The position numbers were made by a program, and so were the translations under genes. A stretch of 64,000 nt of DNA from Leucogyrophana mollusca (lineage: Eukaryota > Basidiomycota > Agaricomycetes > Boletales): contig MU266416.1 in the NCBI GenBank assembly GCA_021014945.1, forward strand, positions 40,361-104,360, written 5' to 3'. Positions 48,388-58,404 of the stretch are shown one piece after another; positions within the stretch are counted from its first letter, which is position 1; each line of letters begins with the position of its first letter. The notes under the pieces are model-generated. The model was not told the DNA's origin and searched no databases. It saw nothing but the letters and a program-made list of their open reading frames with translations.

Positions 48388-49677
48388 TGTCTCAGCCCAG
48401 CCGACTCGGTGAGTAACCACAGCCGTCGGTCCGGGGTGCTAAGGAGTTCGAATGCGCTGGACTCAAGGATGCGCCATTCATGCATAATACTACCGAACTT
48501 TCGCCGATTACCGAGGGTGGAGAGACCGTCGGCACGTCCACCGTCCGATCCCTATCCACAACCTTTTTCGACGCCCTCGAATCGCCTGATTGGGACAATC
48601 CGTTCCTCTCTGACCCTAATACCCCATTCCCTTTAGAGCCCAGTAACCCAAAGGTGAGCCAAACCCTCGAACCACCGCGTTCGATCGATTCGGTTTACGA
48701 GCCGTTCTAGACAACAACGACAACGACAACGACAACGACAAGTCCTCCGTTACTTGCGGGGTGAGGACATATGCGTGCGTCTCTTATCGCCACCGCTGAC
48801 CGTTTCCCCCAGACAACTGCAAACTCAAACTCAAAACCAAACTCAAACCACAGACCGCGTCGAGACCTGCGACCAACGGCCCATCCTCCGGATCACGATG
48901 CCCACACCAGATATGTCCATCTCTCCCATGTTGCCATTTAGAATTACTACCGACTACCCCAACGCGCCCGGCCCAGACGCCAATGCCTACGACGTCAATG
49001 CGCCCAGTCCAGACCCCAACGCTAGCACATCCGACCCAGCCGTACCTCCATCTGCAAAGCCAATCTTTCCATTTCGCACCCGCCACGAGGTGATAGGAAC
49101 GTCCCCAACCTGTATTTCCATTAACCTTCGCACCCCCGAAGGACTAATTAACCTCTGCACCCCAGATGGGGAAAAGACGATGAGACTTCCTGAACTTAAA
49201 ATTTCCGAAAATGCAGATGGTGAAGCCACGCGTGAACTTAACTGCGTGTCTGCGCTCGCGAAGCTTTCTACCCCGACTCCACCCTTCGATGCACCACAGG
49301 CCCCACCACCGCCTCAGGTTTCCCCAAATACCCGCGTCTCGAGCCCGGCTTTCATTGACCCTGACCTCCCACAGCCCCGATCCGAGCGCAGGCAGACATG
49401 GGCGGCCCTGCGCAGGTCTCTCAGACTTTCGTTCTCTCTTCCTCTGAAGAACCCCTTTGGCAAAACTTCGGCTTCTGTTTTGGCCGCAGCGGAAGCTTTA
49501 AATGGTGACCTTCATTCATCTACTGGCGACCCACGTTCAGCACGCAGGATGACAGCCCCAGGAAGATCCGACCTCACTCCTGCAAGCCAGACTTCGAGAT
49601 ATACAACAAGACGTCTCTCGAAACGCCGGTCTGCGCCCCCCGCGCCAGCTGTTGCGTTTGCGAGTCTGCTTTTGTGA
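48388..49677 (+). CDS. Proline-rich hypothetical protein (model uncertain)
   Basis: Possible gene of a disordered, Pro/Ser/Thr-rich protein. A first exon may read MSQPSRL at 48388 before a gtgagtaac donor, then DAPFMHNTTELSPITEGGET to PLEPSNPK with a gtgagc donor at 48654. The largest exon-like frame is open to the stop at 49675-49677. Its first in-frame ATG, at 48898, encodes MPTPDMSISPMLPFRITTDY, later FPFRTRHEVIGTSPTC, RRSLRLSFSLPLKNPFGKTS and TRRLSKRRSAPPAPAVAF. I could not join the parts in phase. No domain recognised. The basic end might be a nuclear localisation signal. Confidence 0.35.
48711..48741. repeat. (ACAACG)n microsatellite
   Basis: About five imperfect repeats of acaacg in a probable intron of the proline-rich gene. 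Confidence 0.8.
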
Positions 49678-50004
49678 TTCTTCTCTCTCTTCGTTCTTTG
49701 TTGTTTTCCTTTGGTTTTTAGTTTGTGCAACTCGGGCATGTGCGTTAGGATTTTGGTTCCTTGCTCTACTTTGTTGTGCGTGTATGCCAGTGAAGGCTCC
49801 TGACCGAGATTCTTTCTATCACAACTTGTTGTCGCCCTGGCTTATGTCTGCACCCGCTGTTGTTGTGTCTCAGTTTAATCAAATTTCATGCGTGTGCGCT
49901 ATCACTCGAGATCACATCGAAAGTCTGCACTCGGCAAGTGCGTATTCCAAAGTACGCTACTTTTTACAGAGCTAAGGTCGTACACCCACGGCGTCGGCAG
50001 AGAC
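49678..50004. other. Convergent intergenic region
   Basis: 3' flanks of the proline-rich frame (+) and the Utp14 remnant (-). T-rich stretch at 49680-49720. No feature recognised. Confidence 0.45.
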
Positions 50005-51040
50005 CTAGAACAACTTCTCCAGCGGGTCGATAACAGTCCCCATCTGCAAAACGCACACGAATCAGCAACCCTCCCAAAAACCCAGCCCAAACCCAAAACC
50101 CAAGCCCAAAACCGCAAGCCCAAGCCCAAAACTCACCTTCTTAACAACCCTCGGCACCGTACCCCGCTGGAACGCAACCCGCGTATTCCACTCCGCCCCA
50201 ATCGGCATGCCCATCCCCCGCTCATACTGCGCCGCGCTCGTGTACGGGTGCGGCAGCTCCCGCACGAGGTACCGCGCGGCCTTCTTGTCGCGCTTCTCCG
50301 AGACGATGAGCGTCGGCTTGCGTGCGTCGGCGCGCGCGGCGGGGACGAGGCCTGGGACGGCCTTGAGGAGGTACGGGCGTGGGGCGCGTGGGGTGGTGCC
50401 GGTGCCGGCCCGGGAGCCCTGTGGGATGGGTGGGGTTAGTTTGGGTGTGTGTGGGAGCAAGGAAGCGAAGAGGGGGGAAGGGAAGAGAAGGAGGGAAAGG
50501 AGGCGCTCACCCATCCAGGAAGCGTCTTATCCACCACGCCTTGTGCACGAGCACCTCGTTCTTCTTATTCCGCGCCGTGCCTGTCGCGGTGGATGCGAGC
50601 CAGGGGTTGGGATCGGAAGGTCCAGCGGTGTTTCGCGAAGACGAGGGGTCTGTGCGTTTCGACGAGGGGTCCGTGCGGTTCGACGAGGACGCCGGCCCCC
50701 GCTCAGCCGCGCCGAACCCACCCGATTTCACGTCCGTGGGCGACAAAACGGCGATGTCCGCAGACTGGAGCGTCACGCTGGACGTGTCCGACGGCGAGGA
50801 GTGTTTCGGGCCCACATGCGCCGCACCTGTGCTCCCGCCCGGGCGGAAGCTCACGCGCCCGCCTGTACGCTGGGCGAGCGCGTGTGCGTGCTCTGCGTCG
50901 CTCTCCCCCTCGCCATCCCTGTCCCCATCACCAACGCTATCACTCCCCCCAACACCGAGCTCGTCGTCGCCGCCCCCGGTGCGCGTGAACTCGACGCCCA
51001 TCTCGCGTGCAAAGTTGTCGATAATGCCCCACAAATACAC
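50005..51040 (-). pseudogene. Utp14 remnant (SSU processome component), internally deleted
   Basis: Utp14 is a nucleolar factor of the small-subunit processome that activates the Dhr1/DHX37 helicase (known of the family). The last exons here read SRAGTGTTPRAPRPYLLKA, TLIVSEKRDKKAARYLVREL, PHPYTSAAQYERGMGMPIGA and EWNTRVAFQRGTVPRVVKK. A G/T-rich intron follows, then MGTVIDPLEKLF with the stop at 50005-50007. This is the family's conserved C terminus. Upstream, QRTGGRVSFRPGGSTGAA, PSDTSSVTLQSADI and NPWLASTATGTARNKKNEVL fit the middle region. However, the several hundred residues normally between NEVLV and the SW.G-type C terminus are gone, as is everything before 51040. It is probably a truncated, deleted copy. 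Local GC content is high. Confidence 0.72.
50058..50140. repeat. Simple repeat of CCCAAA/CCCAAG words
   Basis: Irregular array of cccaaa, cccaaaa and gcccaag units inside the last intron of the Utp14 remnant (G/T-rich in the sense direction). It resembles, but is not, a telomeric repeat. Confidence 0.7.
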
Positions 51041-51427
51041 GAATTATTACTTAAGTATTGTACGTGATGAGACTCATGAGAGGATATAGAATTTCAGCGG
51101 CGGCACGGGATCTGCCAGTGGGTATACAGTAATGCCAGGTAAGTGAGGGTAACACAAGTTATGTAAAGGATGGGCATCAAGTGTGTATTTATTATCTATG
51201 GCAAGGGTAATCCCTGCCTCTGCAGCGATGCGCAGGACAGAATTGTAGCAACGAAGGCGGCCTGGTATACCGGAAGAACCCAAATTCAACTAGTTCGCAA
51301 AAGAAAGACGCAGACAATCTGTCACGACCTTACCGACCTTACCTACGACTCCGATTCCGACTCCGACTCCGTGTCATTGTCACAACATACGCAAAAACAA
51401 ATATAATCTAACCATCCGATCTCTCCA
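51041..51427. other. Spacer with short (GACTCC) repeat
   Basis: Contains four imperfect gactcc/gattcc units at 51347-51371. No gene recognised. Confidence 0.45.
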
Positions 51428-52250
51428 TTATTCGTCCTCACCGCCATTCGCTGGAATCAGGACAGGCTCTATTTCAGCAAAAGTCACGAAGAGTTACGAT
51501 GGCGAACTGACCTCCATTTCCCGCCCAGCGGATACATCGACTATTTGGACTGTCGGTGTTCGCTGCAGGGACCGCGTTATGGGCCGCGTTTCGGGGACTT
51601 GAGGCGCTGGTGGACGGTTGGATGATGCGGATTGCATTTCGTATGTTTCGCTGCGAGGTTTTTGCCTGCGGAAAAGGACTAGGAAACGTGCTGCCATACG
51701 TGCGAATGCTCCTTGGCGCGACCAGGATGTGTACAAACCCGCCTTAGAGGCGCCCCCAGCCGAGGGCCCGTCCCCGGCCGCTTTTGACGCGCCGGCCGAG
51801 TCTACGGTTCCTGCTGCCTGAAGCAGGGGTTAATTTTGTTTCATTTTCATGACATAAGGATATGTCGACGATGGCTTCGCGGATGGACTTACTGATGGGG
51901 CTTCGGGAGCTGTTGCGGCGACGGGAAGCTGCAATTGAAAGCATAGGAGTTCGCTGTGGTGAAGTCGGGAGGTAAAGTCACAAAACGCACGGGTGGCAGA
52001 TCATTTGCAGTTCGCGCTGCGTGTTTGTGAGGCCGCTTCTTTTTCGGACGCCGCATCCCCGGCTCGAGCACCGCGGGAAGCTAATTTCACGAATAAAGTT
52101 GAGTCTTGTACGTCGAGAGGAATGGCGGCAACAGAAGAGTGAGCTTACATCAAGTATCGAATCAAACGAAGAGCGGCGTGAAGATTCGGACTCGGGGCTA
52201 CTGTCATCTTGATGCGGTGCGGGTACGGCAGGTAGCTAGATGTGAAAGAG
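51428..52250 (-). CDS. Hypothetical Ala/Pro-rich protein, multi-exon
   Basis: Small gene deduced only from splice-compatible frames. A likely upstream exon reads QDDSSPESESSRRSSFDSIL before a gtaagctcac donor (about 52145). A middle exon ends LQLPVAATAPEAPS with a gtaagtcc donor, and phase-0 splicing (donor about 51894, acceptor about 51830) joins it to AAGTVDSAGASKAAGDG. It continues LYTSWSRQGAFARMAARFLV, QKPRSETYEMQSASSNR and TPTVQIVDVSAGREME. A last intron leads to PVLIPANGGEDE, stop at 51428-51430. The protein is disordered and has no recognised domain. The first exon is not found. Confidence 0.35.
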
Positions 52251-52332
52251 CGTCATCGTCGGGATAGCCGGCGAGTGCAGGGGCACATACGTCGAGGATG
52301 GAGGAGGTTACTGAACGTGTACGATCACGGAC

Positions 52333-54884
52333 CTAGGCTAAGTTGTCAGGGCAGAAGGGCGCATACACGCGACAAATGCCTACAGGTGTGTTTTCAGTGC
52401 TAGCGGTATACGGGGATGGCTGGGGTGGGGAGCTTGAAACGTCTTTATTTCCAAACCAGGGTCGAGACTTCCTGGACGATACGGCAGCGATAGCGTTCGC
52501 GAGGGAGCGATTGGATACCGAGTGGCGGTCATCAAGCGCCTGTTTCTGTATTTCGGCTTCTTTGAGTCGCTGCTTAAGGGCTGCGCGACTTTTCGCGGAC
52601 CCTCCGCGTTTCTGTAAGAGTTCCTTCAGCTTGGCGATGGCAGCCTCCCACCAGCGCGTCAGGACGCCATATGCTGACGTTTGGGGGAGCTTTAATCCCT
52701 TGTCGACCAACTGAACTTGCAGCTGGACTGGTTTTCGAGTCACAGTGACGAACTTGCCTACGATGTCCCAAGCCGACTCCCAAGTGGACTCGAAACGAGC
52801 TGTACGGCACCCATGCGATATCATCGGGCCCCAGAACTCGTTCCGGAGCTGGTTCTCGCGCTGAGCTCCAACCTCGGCGGGAACTTCGTCCCACATCGTC
52901 GTAGTCAAAATGACATTCTGAAGCGCATTCACCCCACACAACTCTTCAAACATGTTCAAGTTCCTTAGGGGTGCCCCACGCATTCTGCTCTCCGAGATGG
53001 AATGAAAGAACAGAATTCCGGAGAGGGTGATACCTTGTCTGTACCTAAAACTTTGTTGTTATATAAACCCAAACACCTTCTCAGAGTGGAACTCACGTCG
53101 TTTCCAGCCATTTTGCAATCTCCTTGAGGATGTCATAGTCTGTCCTGTGGCTATCGTCAAAGCCAGGGGTATCGACGAATACGACATTACGCCCTCGCTG
53201 GCGGGGGTGAGGACAATTGAAGGCGCGGACTTCTAGGGTGTACGACTCTAGGTTATGGCCGATGATGGAAGATGCTTTCTGTGTTGCTGCATTGATGAAC
53301 TATATCTTGGTTTAGAATTCGTGCTTCGGCGTTAGAAGGGCAGCCCTCACCGAGCTTTTGCCTGTTCCTGTCGGCCCCATCACCCTATCAAATCGAAACA
53401 TTTGACATCGAAACACGAACAAGAAACGGGAACACTAACGCAACAATTATATCCCGGTTGGTGATTGGCCGTGTTCCATCTTCGTTGGTCGGGGTCGGAG
53501 ACTCTATGAGGCTGGTGGTTGATACAATCGTGTCAGACGGGTCGCGTATTAATTTGGAGTAAAGATCCAATATGATGTCTTCGTTCCAGTCGCAGACAGA
53601 CTCTTTGCGATGCGGGTTAGTCGAATGAGATCGAAGCTTATGGACGGCCTCGCTTGAGACTGGACGAGACAAAGGTTCGATGGCCCAGCATTGTTCAATG
53701 AGGTCCCATGTTGTATCATCGAGCTCAGAGTGAGTCGGCCGGGGTACTTGGCGGCCCCCAGTAACAGCAATGATGGCTTTCGGAAGCGGGAGATTGACAA
53801 ATTTTGGACATCCAGTGTAGATCTGGTCGTGGATGAGCGATCACTGAATAGTGAATAGAAATCAACGAGAGTCACCTCGTAGCACACACAACCAAACGAG
53901 TACATATCGCTAGGTAAGCTCCTGCGCTGACGCTCGCCCTCACGGTAGCTAAGCAATTCGGGAGCGCTCCAAAAGAGCGCTCCAACTCCATAGGAGCTCG
54001 TTGAGGGTGTAGGTGACCCATTAACATCATGTTCAAGGGTAGTCAGACCAAAATCGGCGACGCAAGCCCGCGAGGACGGTGTAATAAGGATATTGGCCTG
54101 TAAAGCATTCAGCGTCAACGACTGGACAAGAGCAGCTCCAATGATCACTTACGCCTCTCAGATCACCGTGGACAACTGGAGGTTTGAAGGAATGTAGATA
54201 ATCTAGACCACGAGCTATATCCATCACCTGTGTCTTGTGAGACACGAGATCGTCGTGATTGGACTGGTATCACATACCAGAGACCGGCGATCAGCTGTGG
54301 GCGTCTTTTCCGGATATTGTGTGATGTTTCCGTTTTCCATCCACGGCGATACGAGACATAGTTTGGAGGCTGTCTCTGGCGAGCGGTACACGCCATAAAA
54401 TGGCAGCACGTTGGGGTTGGAGAGCTGGCGCCACAGCACCGCCTCTCTAGAGAAGACCTAAAGACCCAAAGGTCAAGGGACGCCATGTCCACATAAAATA
54501 ACTGACCTTGATGGCCCCTTCGGTGGCAGTCGCATTATAGACCCGCATAATCTTAATAGCGATGGCTTGACCAGCGACCTCACCCTTGTAAATGTCTCCG
54601 AAACTTCCCCCACACACTGGTTCCTTCCCTCGAATCTTCACGCCCCGGAGAATCAAGCACTCAGGATAAAGTCCAGTTTTTCTGGACAAATCTTTGCGTG
54701 ACTGTGCCAGCATTTCGACTTCTTTCGATGCGTTCTGCTCGATAACGGATGGATTGTGGATGGTAGCGAATGTGACAGAGATGACGACGAGACTGAGGAA
54801 GGTACTTGATGCCAGGGCCCCGAGTATGGCCCAGTATGTATCGAGACACACGAGGTTTCCCGCGCACCATGCTGCAAGTTGCAA
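52333..54884 (-). CDS. Membrane-anchored TKL kinase fused to AIG1-like P-loop GTPase
   Basis: One gene of about 800 residues carries two catalytic domains. The N terminus has a hydrophobic segment (YWAILGALASSTFLSLVVIS), so it is probably membrane-anchored. Kinase motifs: Gly loop VCGGSFGDIYKG, Lys in AIAIKIMR, Glu in FSREAVLWRQL, catalytic loop VVHGDLRGAN-ILI (HGD in place of HRD, common in fungal TKL kinases), DFG in VADFGL, FWSAPELL and SDMYSFGCVCYE. The C-lobe exon (ITGCPKF-like start, then TWDLIEQCWAIEPLSRPVSS) runs on without a stop through a linker (KESVCDWNEDIILDLYSKLI) into NRDIIVALVVMGPTGTGKSS, the GTPase P loop. Further exons give FINAATQKASSIIGHNLES, VVFVDTPGFDD (G3), ILTTTMWDEVP (G4-like) and a coiled-coil-like tail. 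Seven introns fit GT-AG and phase. The first exon is unresolved: the frame opens at about 54884 after a stop, with no ATG. Confidence 0.82.
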
Positions 54885-54967
54885 CTTAGACCCTTATGCC
54901 TGATGGATATCGATGAATGCGTGTCCGAGGTGTGCCAGTGTGGCAGCCAATCAGCAGAAGCTGCCGT

Positions 54968-55026
54968 GATGGCTGTTCGGGGTCAGTGCTGCTGATTTCA
55001 AACCATCGTTTCCTTCGTCGGGTCCC
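54968..55026. repeat. 59-bp direct repeat, unit 1
   Basis: About 85% identical to 55197-55255 (roughly nine mismatches). On the minus strand both units encode similar peptides (RRKRWFEISSTDPEQPS and QRWKRRFETSGTDSKQPS), which may be duplicated 5' exon pieces of the kinase-GTPase gene. Confidence 0.7.
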
Positions 55027-55196
55027 CGAACCAACAAGCTCATTGCCGCTGGCAGGAGGCTTCAAGTTGTCATTGGCGCACTCCTTGATTCCCTCTGTCT
55101 AAGATAGAGCACCGTTGACAAGAGCATATAGGAAGTGCGCCGCTCACCTCATACCATAAGCATTCAGATGAAGAGAGTCAAAGACTGTCCCAGAGT

Positions 55197-55255
55197 GATG
55201 GCTGTTTGGAGTCAGTGCCGCTGGTTTCAAACCGCCGTTTCCATCGTTGGCTCCC
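55197..55255. repeat. 59-bp direct repeat, unit 2
   Basis: Partner of 54968-55026, offset 229 bp, same orientation. Confidence 0.7.
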
Positions 55256-55399
55256 AGCTTATTCGATGTGATGCGACTTTGATCATATCACTGCGGATAA
55301 GGTCGATTACAGTAGATGCAACTACTTGTTGCGAACCCTTGCACGATTACAAGCGGATCGTCCCCCCCCGGGCGCTCTGCAGACCTCCTTCTGCGCCTT

Positions 55400-56556
55400 C
55401 CTCGGCCTCCACACCCTCGCCACGTTCGCTTTCGCGTCCTTCGCCCCGGCCTTGCCACACGCTCCCATCTCCGTCATAGCGCTCCTGATCTTCCTCCCAT
55501 CACCACCACCACCAATCATCGCCTCCTCCTCCGCGCTCCAGTGGTGCGATGACGGGTTCCCTCCTGCCCTCCCGCTTGCAACATACGCCCCCCTGCCCAT
55601 CTCGCGCAGGTGCGCGCTGGAGAAGGTCGGCGTGGGCACGCGCCGCCGGAGGACGAAGTGCGCGTGGGGCGTGAGGGGGGGAACGAGGCCGGGTAAGGTG
55701 GGGTGTGTGTTGGGTTGTTGTGGTGTGGTGTGGTGTGGAGGGGAAGGGGTAAAGAGAGGAAAGGAAGGTACGGAAGACGATAGGGAGGAAAGAAAGAAAG
55801 CGAAAGGGCGAGGTAGCACATCCACGCCAAGGGAGAACCGGCAAAGCAAAAGCACGTTATGCCGGCAAACACCAATACCCCCCAAAGACCCCCGCTCGCC
55901 CTTCGGTCACGCAAACTATACATGCGAAGCACCGCCATCAGCGCGTGTACATCGCCCAAACCACACATCACTCACATACGTCCGCCACTCCACCTCAAAC
56001 GCACACGCGTATCGTCGCTCGGGAGCTGCACGGCGAGCGCGGGTGCGCCCGCACCGTACACAGACCTGTCGCAAATGAACCGGATGGCGGCGTCCGCCCG
56101 GGGCACGGCTGCGGTTGCGTGGGTGAGGGAGTTGGGTGAGTCGAGGGGGGATTGGGGGGACGAGTCGGAGGGGGTGTGCGCGTTGGCGGTCATCGTGAGC
56201 GTGGGGTTGACTTGGCTTGCAGTGTGTTGTGTCGTATATCGTGTGGGTGTGGGTGTGAGAGTGTGGGGTAGCTAGGAGTTTATAGAACCACAGGCATACA
56301 CATGCCCAATCACAACCGAGCGCAACTCCCACAACACCAGCACGCGCCCTCTGAACCACAACCACGACTCACCTAATCGAGAAATCGTTATGGTCGCGCT
56401 GGACGAAGCCCGCGACGTCGAAATTCCAGGTGTCACTGGCGATACCGCGGCAGACGATGAGAGTGAATGTGCGCCGGAGTCGGTGGTAAACTGGTACACC
56501 GCGGGCAAGCCAGGAGATGCCCCCCCAACAAACCGTATAGATAAGATAGGGCGTAT
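55400..56556 (-). pseudogene. MRH-domain (M6P-receptor/Atg27-like) remnant
   Basis: Minus-strand pieces fit a mannose-6-phosphate-receptor-homology protein, a type I membrane protein of the Golgi/vacuole sorting pathway. They are TFTLIVCRGIASDTWNFDVA plus GFVQRDHNDFSI; after an intron VNPTLTMTANAH; ADAAIRFICDRSVYGAGAPA; and CAFEVEWRTYVSDVW (F.WRT motif). A one-base frameshift separates the last two near 56020. A hydrophobic run (WGVLVFAGITCFCFAG) and a tail (HFVLRRRVPTPTFSSAHLRE) lie downstream. The 5' side stops at a MITE-like insertion at 56557. GC-rich. The family call is moderate; the 3' limit is approximate. Confidence 0.42.
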
Positions 56557-56706
56557 CACTGGGGGCATTGGTTGATGTTTGGTCCCAGAACATTTTAAAA
56601 ATATCCTAAACAAAGAGAGTAGGACAAAGAAATTCCAAACATTGTATCTATCTTTACAATGTATTTAGAATGTTATGTCACAGAACATTGATTAATGCCC
56701 CCAGTG
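56557..56706. mobile_element. 150-bp MITE-like element
   Basis: Terminal inverted repeats cactgggggcattggttgat (left, 56557) and its near reverse complement at 56684-56706 (about 23 bp, a few mismatches). The same 4 bp, GTAT, flanks both ends (56553-56556 and 56707-56710), as expected for a target duplication. AT-rich interior without coding capacity. Confidence 0.65.
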
Positions 56707-56710
56707 GTAT

Positions 56711-57951
56711 GCAGAGACCTCCAACCTCACGTGGTAAAGTGTTACTTTTCGTGACAAACACTATAAAATCTATCTACTTATTCCAGAGGATAATATTCGT
56801 GATTGTAGCAAGAGGATAATCTTTGTAGAGGGTATTCCGAGATTATCGTCTTGCCAAATGTTTTGTTTTTGATCAGCAGAATAAGAAGATGGATTTTTAG
56901 TGTTAAGGCAGGGTACACTTGGACCAAATGAGTGTCCGGGCCTAATGCCCAAAAAGACAAGTGCAGCTCCCGCGGTGGCACAGGTTTGACAGGTTTATAG
57001 GCAGGACCAATGCTTGCTAGTCATATAGGCTTTGCGTTACTACCTTTCGTTGTGCTTTTGGCGTAACGGTTGCGCATCAGGAAAAGAGCAACTTCCTTAA
57101 TGGGACTTGGACACACTTGGATGGCTTAAGCTGACTTTGTGAAATTTTCAATGTGAACGTTTTTGTGGAAGAACCTCTGGAATATATTTCTATACATACA
57201 GACTCTAAATCTACGGTAGAAAATTTGAGGTTTACCTCACAGATGCCGAGTGGTGAGCAAATCATGTTGAGCCAGTGCCTAAGTTCGGAATAAGCAACAT
57301 TAAGTCCAAATTAAGCAATGTGTTGTTTTACTGATGCGGTGTCCTCATTTCTACACAAAGCAATGGGTTCGATCCCCACTGATGGCTTTATTTTTACTTA
57401 TTTTGAACGCGGGAACCTTCTGGCCTAAGAACAGGGATTTGTTTTTGCGACAATGATGGGTCTTTACATGTACTGGTGGATTTGTTTTTCCATTGTGGTG
57501 TGTGGATTTACTGTGTATGTTGTAACAAGGCATCTTGAAGTTGGGCCCTTGGGGCGCAGGCCGAATCGGTCGTCCCAATTCAGAACTCTCCGCCGCCGCG
57601 CCGATGCTAAGTTACATGTCACAAGGGTGTCACGTCATGTGAGGTTGGAGGACTCTGCATGCGCCCTATCTTAGACTCATCAGTAAAACCTCTACTTCCC
57701 TTTTTGGCTTGCTTGACTTTTTACACTTATCCAAGAGTTGTTTTGGACACAGCACAACAACGAAAAAGCACCAGATAAGTAGATCCTTCATCTTATTTTC
57801 CTTTTTCCGGCTTTTCAAGTGAATAAGTGCGAAATAAGTGCGAAATAAGCACAAACAAGAACTTCGAGGTTTTCCTGATGCTCGATAAACATCTAAAATT
57901 CATTTCCTGTAGTTCGCCGGTCAAAATACACACATAAGTTCAAATCATGTT
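56711..57951. other. AT-rich gene-free region
   Basis: Clearly more AT-rich than its neighbours. One B-box-like ggttcgatcccc at 57366 has no matching A box. The 8 bases before 57952 are the left target duplication of the hAT element. Confidence 0.5.
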
Positions 57952-57959
57952 TAGTGATG

Positions 57960-58095
57960 CATCGGGCCCGGCTTGGCCTGAAAGCCCTGGCTTTGGCCAG
58001 GCTTCATAAGGCTCAGGCTTGGGGAATCCTCGAGCCAGGCCCTCCCCAAAGGCTCAGGCCTGGCCTGGCCGGGCTCGGGCCTAAGCCAAGGCTTG
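57960..58095. repeat. Left subterminal GC-rich repeats of hAT
   Basis: Dense overlapping ggcct/gcctggcc/ggctcagg words next to the terminal repeat, matching in kind the right subterminal region (62090-62240). In hAT elements such motifs bind transposase (known of the family). Confidence 0.75.
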
Positions 58096-58404
58096 TGAAT
58101 AGAATTTGGTTGATTTAAATACTACTGTACTACACTAGACAAAGGGCCGAGCTGCACCGGCAGAAACCTTGTTCACTAGCAGTGATAGGTTAAATTTCGA
58201 GGTACCAGACTACTGTTGTATGCTGCCTCGACTCCTGCAAAATTTCTCACGCTTTGAAGCAATTATCCTGAGACAATCCCGAACTCCTGTCTGTTCGTAC
58301 TATAGGACAAACATATAGAGAAAGGTTATTCTGAGCCAATAAAACTGATTCCAAATCATTGTGGGTTACAGGGTATTGGGGTCTCAAGTTTGTGTGAGAT
58401 CACC

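Noticed and set aside
50058..50140. Interstitial telomere repeat
   Set aside because: Units are irregular (cccaaa, cccaag, cccaaaa) and not the fungal ccctaa unit; a simple repeat in an intron fits better.
50207..51067. 286- and 236-codon plus-strand ORFs
   Set aside because: Antisense to the Utp14 remnant in GC-rich DNA, where stop codons are rare; Arg/Pro/Ser-rich shadow composition.
55326..56078. 250-codon plus-strand ORF
   Set aside because: Antisense to the MRH remnant in GC-rich DNA; low-complexity Pro/Arg composition and no domain.
57360..57382. tRNA or SINE from a B-box-like ggttcgatcccc
   Set aside because: No A box at the proper distance, no cloverleaf, and no terminal poly-T at the right place.
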